From positions 9,429,619 to 9,493,618 of the forward strand of contig SSNP01000001.1 of NCBI GenBank assembly GCA_006937955.1: a stretch of DNA of 64,000 nucleotides, given 5' to 3'. Under the pieces are notes generated by a model, which had not been told where the DNA came from, did no database searches, and saw only the letters and a program-made list of their open reading frames with translations. Of this stretch, positions 56,198 to 64,000 are shown piece by piece. The DNA comes from Pachypanchax playfairii (Eukaryota > Chordata > Actinopteri > Cyprinodontiformes > Aplocheilidae). The translations under genes were made by a program, and so were the position numbers. The first letter of the stretch is position 1, and every line of letters begins with the position of its first letter.

Positions 56198-58570
56198 GTA
56201 GGAGGGGTAAAGGGTTCAGCATCTGGATATGGTTTAGACAATGGACAGATGTATTTGTTACTCATCATGTGAAGAAACCTCTTCTGGTGCATAAATACAC
56301 AGTAATAACACAGACACCATTTTCACTGTATGAAAAATATATGTGTCATCATGGAAAATTGTAGTCTTGAGACACCTGTTGTTTGTCTGCCAGCCTGGAC
56401 AGACTCAGAGCCAAGTCAAAATAAAAATCATGTGGCCTGAGAACTAGAAAAAGAATTGTGATGTTCAGAGAGTCAGACTTTTTTTTTGGGGGGGGGGGGT
56501 TGGTCTCTGTCTGCCTTTCTCTATCACACACACACTTACGTGCACATACGCAGATCGACCAGGACAGGCCAGGGATGAGCACACCTCATCTGATCTGTGG
56601 TCCGTTCATTCATTACACCCATGCTCCCCCCTATTGATTTCAGCTTAAGTAATGAGAAAGCTTATCCAAAAATCTTTAGCATTTGGGCTCCAACTTAAGG
56701 GAATCGATGGGGCCATTTCCCGTTTTGAGCAGCACATATGCAGGGGTTTTATGTATAGTGAACGGGACAAATCCAGATGCTGATAAATCAATAGACTTTT
56801 TTTTTTGTCGATTGAGACAGACATGCTTGCACATACACACACACCCACGCGTACACGAACACACTAGGCTGAGAAATGGTATTTTTTGAGGCAATTAAAG
56901 TGAGCTGTAAACATATGAAGGCCAATCAATTGGTCAGTGAGGTCTATTATCAAGGCTTTAACACTGATTTAGAAGGGACTTTATCTGTGGCACAGTCACT
57001 TATGCAGATCAGCAGAGCTAGAGACCTGCACAGAGAAGTGCTGCACTGTGCTAAGCTCATCATACAATGTTGTGTAAATGAAACAGACCCTACAAAATGA
57101 ATGTTATACAATTGTTGTGGATTTTTCATATAAATAAATGTTTCTTTTTCCATACAAATTATGACCAAACCAAAATTGAATGTGAACCATGAAAAAAAAA
57201 AAAAATCACACAGCAAAAATATTGGTTTATATCCAAGTAAAATACAATGAATGGATGAAAGCATCTGTAAGCATGACATATATATTTTAGGAGACATAGA
57301 GAAGCCGCTAACCCCACCCCTCCATGCTAGGAAATCTAGTTACAAACAATATCTGCCTTAGGTGACTGCTTCTGCATTCATACTCATTTGATTTTACCAT
57401 TTGTGCTTATGACTTTCCAAGATCCCCGTGTCCACTACGGAACATTAAGCTTGTCAATATGAAGCCATTTAACACCTTCAAAACGAGACAGCGCTTTAAA
57501 AATCAGCCAAAACACGACGCCAGTGTCTTTGCTTTTTTTACTTGTGGTTTCAGTCTTTCGCGTGTTTTATGGAGACGAGACATTTCAATTGAGCATCCAA
57601 TAAAACTGGTGGAGAGGCAGTGGGGAAGGTTGATGAGAGATGAGGGGAGCAGACCACCCGTTACCATGGTGAATCATCTCTGTCAAAACCCCCAAGGTCA
57701 TAACCGCTGACCTGCTGTGTTATGGGACTCCTGATTAGCAAAATGTACATGGAGACCTGTTCTGTATTGTCATTGTATTTTTTTTTCTACTATTCTTATC
57801 TACTCCCTGATCTGTTTATCATTCTGCCCCTACCCCTCCTTGTTTTGTATAGCAACTAACCCTACATTTAGCCTTCCTTTCTTAGCCTTTGTATATTTAA
57901 GATTGCCTAAATGTACCGCTATGAGACCTGAATGTGTCTCTGAATTCATTATGTATGGCCTGTGCTGTCAGTTGGTCTGAACACAGCCTGATTTGAGTCA
58001 TCACAATTCAGCCGGCTAACACACAGCCATTGTGCTAGTGTGGGGTTAGGGGAGATGCTATAATAAAATATTGAGGGCGAGCAAGGCAGCTGCAGATGCT
58101 AGCTGTCATGTGTGAGCGAATGAATGTTATGACAAGCATGTTTAAACATTCATGTGGGGAGGATAGTTTAGGAGGGCTTTTCATTAACACCAATATGTCT
58201 TCGTCTCCGCGGTGCAGATACTGCTGGTGGAAGCATGGCAACAACAGGGAGGAGAGGAATTAACATCCCGAGAGGAAACTGACAGACACACACACAATCG
58301 GTTGAGAGAGGTAGAAACACTTAGTCCTGCGTAAGAGGACACGCAAGTGTACACGTTTTACGTTGGCTGACTAAATCAAACAGACACCAAAACAACTTTC
58401 TCTTATTTACCAAGACAACTATGTCAAATTGTAACATCCTGTTCGGAGCTGATCAAACGGCTTGCAGCAATAGCGAGCAACGTGTTCAAATGAGAAGAAA
58501 CAGGAGTGCATCACATCAGCCACAACAATGATATGAAAGGGATGTTTTTTTTTTAAAGGAGCAAATTTTA
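56198..58570. other. Non-coding stretch
   Basis: AT-rich with a G run at 56490-56500. Two + strand frames, 56876-57100 and 57459-57710, look somewhat protein-like but lack splice sites, start context or a known motif, so they are not called. Confidence 0.4.
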
Positions 58571-59145
58571 ATGCACTCTCAGAAATAGAGATACGAGACA
58601 AGAACATTTTTGTACCTATAGGTAAATTGTTTTAAAATGTTGCCTCAAAAGTACAATATTGGTCTTTAAAAGGTCAGAAATGCCCCTTAGAGGGTTCAAA
58701 TTGATTTAAAATACAAATTTGTATCAATTTCAACTGCACCTGCAACCCACTACAGGGTACACCCCCAGCGACAAGAATTTGTACCCTTCTTGTCGCTGGG
58801 GGTGTACCCTGTAGTCCAGGTCCAGTTTTGTACCTTATGAAGTTGTTCCACTAAAACAGTAAAATTACGCCACATTTTGAAGTCTTAAACCAACATTCTG
58901 AAACATAATATTACAATATTGAAAATGATGGAAGAAACTTAATAAAATGGAGATTAACCAGCCTTGGCCAGGGTTGCAGGTGCAGTTGAAATGGTACAAA
59001 TTTGTACTTTATATCAAATTGAACCCTCAGAGGCATTTCTGACCTTTTAAAGACCAATATTGTACTTTTAAGGGAACATTTTTCAAAAATTTACATATAG
59101 GTACAAAAATGTTCTTGTCTCGTACCTCTATTTCTGAGAGTGCAT
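58571..59145. mobile_element. Foldback MITE with about 175-bp inverted arms
   Basis: The left arm, about 58571-58745, starts ATGCACTCTCAGAAATAGAG; the right arm, about 58974-59145, is its reverse complement with few differences. Shared blocks include GACAAGAACATTTTTGTACC and ATTTCAACTGCACCTGCAAC. The 230-bp core contains a separate perfect hairpin (58749-58815). No transposase. Confidence 0.88.
58749..58815. repeat. Perfect 29-bp stem hairpin inside the foldback element
   Basis: The arm 58749-58777 (contains TACAGGGTACACCCCCAGCG) is exactly complementary to 58787-58815 with a 9-base loop (TTTGTACCC). It sits immediately inside the left terminal arm. Confidence 0.9.
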
Positions 59146-61509
59146 GCCGAAAGAACATCCCCTACATGCCGTTAGGTTATCAGGAGATTTGACCTGGTAG
59201 CAAACCATATTAAAAGGAGTTTGCAGCAGAGATATGCTGAATGTGTTTGAATCACCTTGTCAGCGCTAGAAAAAGCGACAGTTAAACAGTAAATAAAAAG
59301 CAAATATATATATTTTAATCCCTTCCCATTAGCATACCAGAAGGTATGACTGTAACTTGCAATAATAAGAACATTGCTTGAAAATGACAGCTCTGCTGTG
59401 AAACATCTTGACTTCATTTCTTCATGGCATAGAGGCTAACTAAAACTTCATCTAACAAAGTGCAGAATCAATACCTATGCTAATAACCTCATGAAGTCAA
59501 ATGAAGCCAAAGGAGAAAAACAGGATCATCACGTGTTCTCAACATAAGTGACTTTGACTTGTAAAATGCGTTTGCATAACATGAGCTATGGTTAATGTCA
59601 TAAATGGCTCTAAATGCTGCAAGGTGCATTAAAAATATGCATGGTCATCTGTTTAAGCTACACCTTGATGCAAACATTTTGGAATTAATCTAGTTTTCAC
59701 CGGTCAAGCAATTCCATTTTGATATTCAAATTTTGCATGTACCCGTGCAGGCTCTTGTAAGACTGATCTAATCAGTCTTAAATCAGTTAATAAGCCAAGG
59801 ACACAGAGGAGATGACTCAGCTGATGTGAGCATGAGCTAATGTTAGCATCTCAACCACGTTTAAGACATGGTGCACAGAGCACCATTCAGGGTTTGGTGC
59901 TTTTAAACTACAGAAGTGCAAGGAGTGGACATTAGCGCTGTATTTAAGCCCATCCCAGATAATTCTATTAGCACATTAGTAAAAGAGCTTTGACTTAACG
60001 CTGAGGGTGGGAGACGTTTGTAATACATTTTCTCCCCAAAACACCTAAAGTCATTTTGAAGGATATCCAAGAAACTGCTCTTGAATATTTAGCCAATCCA
60101 AATTAGAGAGAAACAAAAATATGTAGTAAACGCTAATGCTCTTATTGTGATTGTTTTTAGCTAACCCTTGACTGAAAGAAGTGGAAATAGCCATTTCTCC
60201 ATCAACAAGTTCATCTGAAGAAGTTGTTGATTTATGTTGATTTACCCAAACTGACCTCAAGTTATGGATCTGGGTCCAAATTAAGACACTTTTCACAGTA
60301 GCTGATGTCACTCGGGTCCTCATCTCTACTGTCAACTGTATGGTTTTACATCAGCCTTGTCGTAATCCGACTGCTGTAAAATGCTGTAACGTCACCTATC
60401 AACATGTACGTAATATGGACGTAGTTCAGTACGTAAAATTAGACTTGTAATATTTTCTCATTCATCTATTTTATTAGAAATTTAAAACTAACAATTGACT
60501 GAGAATACTGACTTTACAAACTGCTAAAGCTAGCATGGCTAACCATCGCTCATTAGGGGTAAACGTTAAAGAGGGAAGTTTCCAAAACAAGAATTAACCA
60601 ATTAGCATTATTGAAAATGTGGCTGATAATAAGTTATTTTACTTTATTTATGTATGTAGTCTGCAAGTCTGTGCTTAAAACAATTAAATAAAGCTAAGTA
60701 ATGTGTGCGTTGGACTGAGACTCTGTATCAGCAGATATTTAATCTTAAGTGACTCGGTTCAATATCGGAGACAAAATATCTTGAAAGGGACGTCCCTTTT
60801 CTGGTTTATTGTCTAACATAATTTACTATTTTCTTCACTCTTACCATCATTGGGTGTTAAGTGATTATTTCAGAGGATATGAATCTTAGCAGCCTTTATG
60901 ATTGAGAATGGCCTGTTGGTGGATAAATGCAGCTTTCTTGTGCTGTGAAGAAAGTAACAACTTATGAAATATGAATTACAGTAAAAGCTACATTTGTAAA
61001 ACACACTAAGTTAATTATTAATTATACTGAGAGAATAAAAATAGAGCATTTCTCAGTTTGACACCTTAAAAAAAATCGGTGTAATTATCAGGATAAAAAA
61101 ATACATTAGCATTATTAATTAGCATACACACAGCAAAAGAATATAGGAAGGATTTTTATTTTTAAGAGAAAAGAGAATATTAATCTAGAATCTATGATTA
61201 TTAATACTTCCTTTATAGTTGACATCTATGTGCTAATGTTGTGAAAGTGCACCAATTCAAATTAAGATGAATATCAATGAAGATTAGACAGAACAGATGT
61301 ATAAAATGCAACTATGGACTTATAGAAAAAATAAATTGTTGTCAAAAAGCGAAGCATGTTTCAGACATGGTACTAAAAGCCCCACCTACATATCTTTTTA
61401 GGATGATATACCTAAGGCAAACATATGAGACAATGTTTGATCATAAAACAGCAAGGGAACTAATGTTACTCAAGAGATTCAACATCTAAATAGAATAAAT
61501 CCTTTTTAA
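59146..61509. other. Non-coding stretch
   Basis: AT-rich DNA without bounded repeats or exons. Frame 61277-61489 has no supporting signals. Confidence 0.45.
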
Positions 61510-62082
61510 AGAGGCCATTCCATTAAAAACGGTTTTTCTGAGGTTTCTGTTTAATATTTTAGCTCCACAGGTGTTCTTACCTTCATGGTGGGTGTGAAAA
61601 CAGGTCAACAACTTCTCTTTCAGTTTTAATCTCTCAAACTACGCAGGTGGCAATAAAACCCTAGTTCGAACGGCCTGTATCTGTTTCGTCACAACTCCTT
61701 TGTTCGTTAGTATTCGGCAGCTCCCGCAGTTGAAACCACGCCTAGCATGCTACTGGCTAAAAGCTGTTAACATAAACATAGCAAAAAGGAAGAGAGAACG
61801 TCTGATGTTGCCATGCGCAGCGGGGCAGGAAACAGTATACCTTTCTCTCATAGGCTAGTTTGTTAGCCAATCCGAGTCCAGCATTTCAGAATAATGAATA
61901 TGAACGAGTTGCTGCCGAAGCCTTACGGAACCAGCCGGAACCAGCCGAATTTTGATGCAGACAGATTGAAAGGTTTGTTAATCAGTGTTTCCTAACATTT
62001 TTTAGATATAAAATGTTTCATATTACTGGTTAATACTTAAGAAATAACCACAAAGTCCTGAAATTTGTATGAAATGGCCTCT
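61510..62082. mobile_element. TTAA-flanked MITE, family 1, copy 2
   Basis: This is a 573-bp element with ends AGAGGCCATTCCAT and ATGAAATGGCCTCT and TTAA at 61506-61509 and 62083-62086. It aligns along its whole length with 12039-12629. Its ends are better preserved than those of copy 1. Confidence 0.88.
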
Positions 62083-62086
62083 TTAA

Positions 62087-64000
62087 CAAATCCACTTTTC
62101 CAGTCATTTCCTTGGAGGGAGCGCAGGTTCTGCTCATGCATCTAGTTTTGGACATGGGTTCAGCCTTACCCATTTAAACCAGAATCCATAACTGAGTTCC
62201 TTTAAGTCATGATGGATTAAACCATAGTGACGTACAAGTTCTCTGTAAGTTCACGCTCAAATGCACGGATCAGCGTTTAACTAATTATCTATTTTACTGT
62301 ACTTTGTTTATTTTTTGAGGACGTTTTATTTAGTGGCGAAGCAAACTTTATTCCAAGCTTCAGCAAAAAGTTACAAACTCAAATTACATGTTTCAAATAC
62401 TGCGATGCCTTTATGGTCTTATTAAAAATGTCAGACATTCAACTGCTGACAAGCATCAACTGCTGTCAAGATTAGAAATATCAAATCTTACTATGACAAA
62501 CCACATAACCAGCTCCGAATCGAACAAAAACGCACGTCACAGAAACATTCAAACTAAAAAAAAGTTGAGTTTAGGAGTGTAAACACAGAGGCATAAGCTG
62601 TACATGATTAAAAGGCTAAAACATGGCTTTGACTTGGAGCAGGCTGTTTCCAACACCACAAATCTAGGAGACTTCCTGTCAGACATGAATCTGTTGCATT
62701 CTCACTGCCTCTCTGTGCATGGGCACAACAAAGACCATCTTGTCTGAGTGTCTCCCTCCCCTCGTTCTCTTTACCATTCATTAGAAGCAACAGCAGCTGT
62801 AGTCAGGTTCAAAGACGATCTAAATTCTCTCTCTTTCAGTCACGCATTAATTCCTGCTCTCTTTTAGTTTTTTCTCCCCCCTTTCTGGCTTCCTCTCATT
62901 TTTAATCATTTTTCTCCCTCTTTGTCCCTCTCCAAGCCCCCCCCCCCCCTTTCACTCTCCTCTCAAAACAATGTCTCCTGCACACGGCCCAGATAATGAG
63001 TGGTGGAGCTAAACGAGAGGAAACACGGCTCACTATTAGGAAGGGGGGGGGGAAACGCTGACTGAAGGTTTTAAATAAACAGGAGAGAACTTGAGGCCAA
63101 ATAGTATTTCCAAGGACATAAACTAATGGAGCGGGCAGACATTCTCTGAACAAATACGCACCCCGTTTAAAATACCATAATAGTTGTAAAAATATACACG
63201 TCCATGTGGATCTAACTAAGAGAGCAGACTGGCAGAGGGCAGACAGAAATATGTGTAAATGCAGCTATAGCCACAGATGTGCAAGTGAAAACAGTGTTTA
63301 CATGCATTCCACTTTCTTTCCAAGCAGAGAGCATATTACTTCACGTGCAGAAGCAAAACACGGGGGGGGGGGGATTCTGTTTCATTGAAAACTAATTAGG
63401 CAAACATGTTTTCTTAAGTGTCTCTAATATGCTCTCAGGCATAGAAATCCACACCCACTCATAAGCACACAGAGGAGACCTCTCTGATGCACTCTATGGG
63501 GTTAATTGGGTTATCTAGGCTGATTAGCATAACTAATTAGGACCCTCGTTAACAGGGGAAAGTAATATTTATTCAATTAGCTCTTTATGTGTATTATAAA
63601 GCGGTGCTCAGATATCCGTCACCGCTGGCAAAAGTTCAAATAAAAACAAAGCTAAGCTGAGCGGGCGTGAAGGGAGACTGTGTGTGTGTGTTTATCTTTG
63701 CCACACAGATGCTCATCAGGTGCCACAAAAGCACCCAAACACGCATTCACACACCAGACTTGCTGCGCTGCAGCTCTTAAAAGTCCCCATTGCAGTCATT
63801 AAGCCTCTGTGTAGCGTAATTAAAAATGTTAACCAGATGAGTTGAGTGGAGCCAAGCTGTGCCAGTGGAAATTCCTAAACTCCTTCACAGGCTGTAGGAG
63901 AGAATCTGGAGCCATAAACACGGAACTTTACACGTCTCTTTCTACGTGTTGTTTTTTGCACATTAGATGCATGTCTATTAGGGGTGTAACGGTTCACGGG
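62087..64000. other. Non-coding stretch to the right edge
   Basis: AT-rich with C and G runs at 62937-62950, 63043-63052 and 63362-63373. The segment 63490-63610 is dense in TAATTA/ATTAG cores with no simple repeat and could be regulatory. The last bases (63980-63997) resemble the start of a TAGGGGTGTAACGGTTCA-type hAT MITE cut by the window end. Confidence 0.4.

Noticed and set aside
56876..57100. 74-codon frame with LEGTLSVAQSLMQISRARDL
   Set aside because: Somewhat protein-like, but no donor, acceptor, motif or neighbouring exon supports it.

Overview
The window is vertebrate nuclear DNA, most likely from a ray-finned (teleost) fish. The sequence is AT-rich, with GT-AG introns, many (CA)n/(GT)n tracts and a dense load of teleost-type mobile elements: a Ty3/gypsy chromovirus, Tc1-like elements with long inverted repeats, hAT-type and TTAA-flanked MITEs, and SINE and LINE fragments. 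There are no operons, CRISPR arrays or prokaryotic signals. The species cannot be named from this sequence.

Layout. (1) Positions 1-1511 hold the 3' end of a Ty3/gypsy element on the + strand: pol C-terminus with chromodomain, polypurine tract and complete 3' LTR. (2) Positions 1829-32260 hold one multi-exon gene on the minus strand that encodes a long coiled-coil protein. I place twelve exons, plus one doubtful one. Apart from one gap between about 24.1 and 27.9 kb, reading phases join correctly from exon to exon. The first coding exon is probably 32128-32260 (ATG at 32241-32239), and the gene runs off the left edge, so the C-terminus is missing. About 500 residues are visible. I do not recognise the ortholog. 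(3) The introns hold most of the recognisable transposons: hAT MITEs (3156, 23365), a Tc1-like foldback with a replaced core (8233-9389), a tRNA-type SINE (9481), TTAA MITEs (12039, 20569, 31206) and a broken Tc1 transposase copy (25919-26765).

(4) From about 32.3 kb to the right end I find no convincing exon. This half is AT-rich intergenic (or distal intronic) DNA with scattered repeats and some homeodomain-core-rich stretches that might be conserved regulatory DNA. (5) At 38416-42705 a segment of 2,140 bases appears twice without visible difference on either side of a run of 10 Ns. This is best read as an assembly artefact. It cuts through a solo LTR whose intact copy is 41508-42983, with target duplication CTGG. 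(6) The right half also holds further TTAA MITEs (43244, 50713, 61510), hAT-type MITEs with 8-bp target duplications (43986, 51410) and a foldback element (58571-59145) with a perfect 29-bp hairpin inside.

The items most worth a second look are the unrecognised coiled-coil gene, the gap-flanking duplication, the set of TTAA MITE families (one carrying a basic protein-like fragment), and the foldback element with its internal hairpin. I found nothing that amounts to a new multi-gene system. Exon calls rest on splice signals, phase continuity and coiled-coil composition read by eye, without transcript or homology data.
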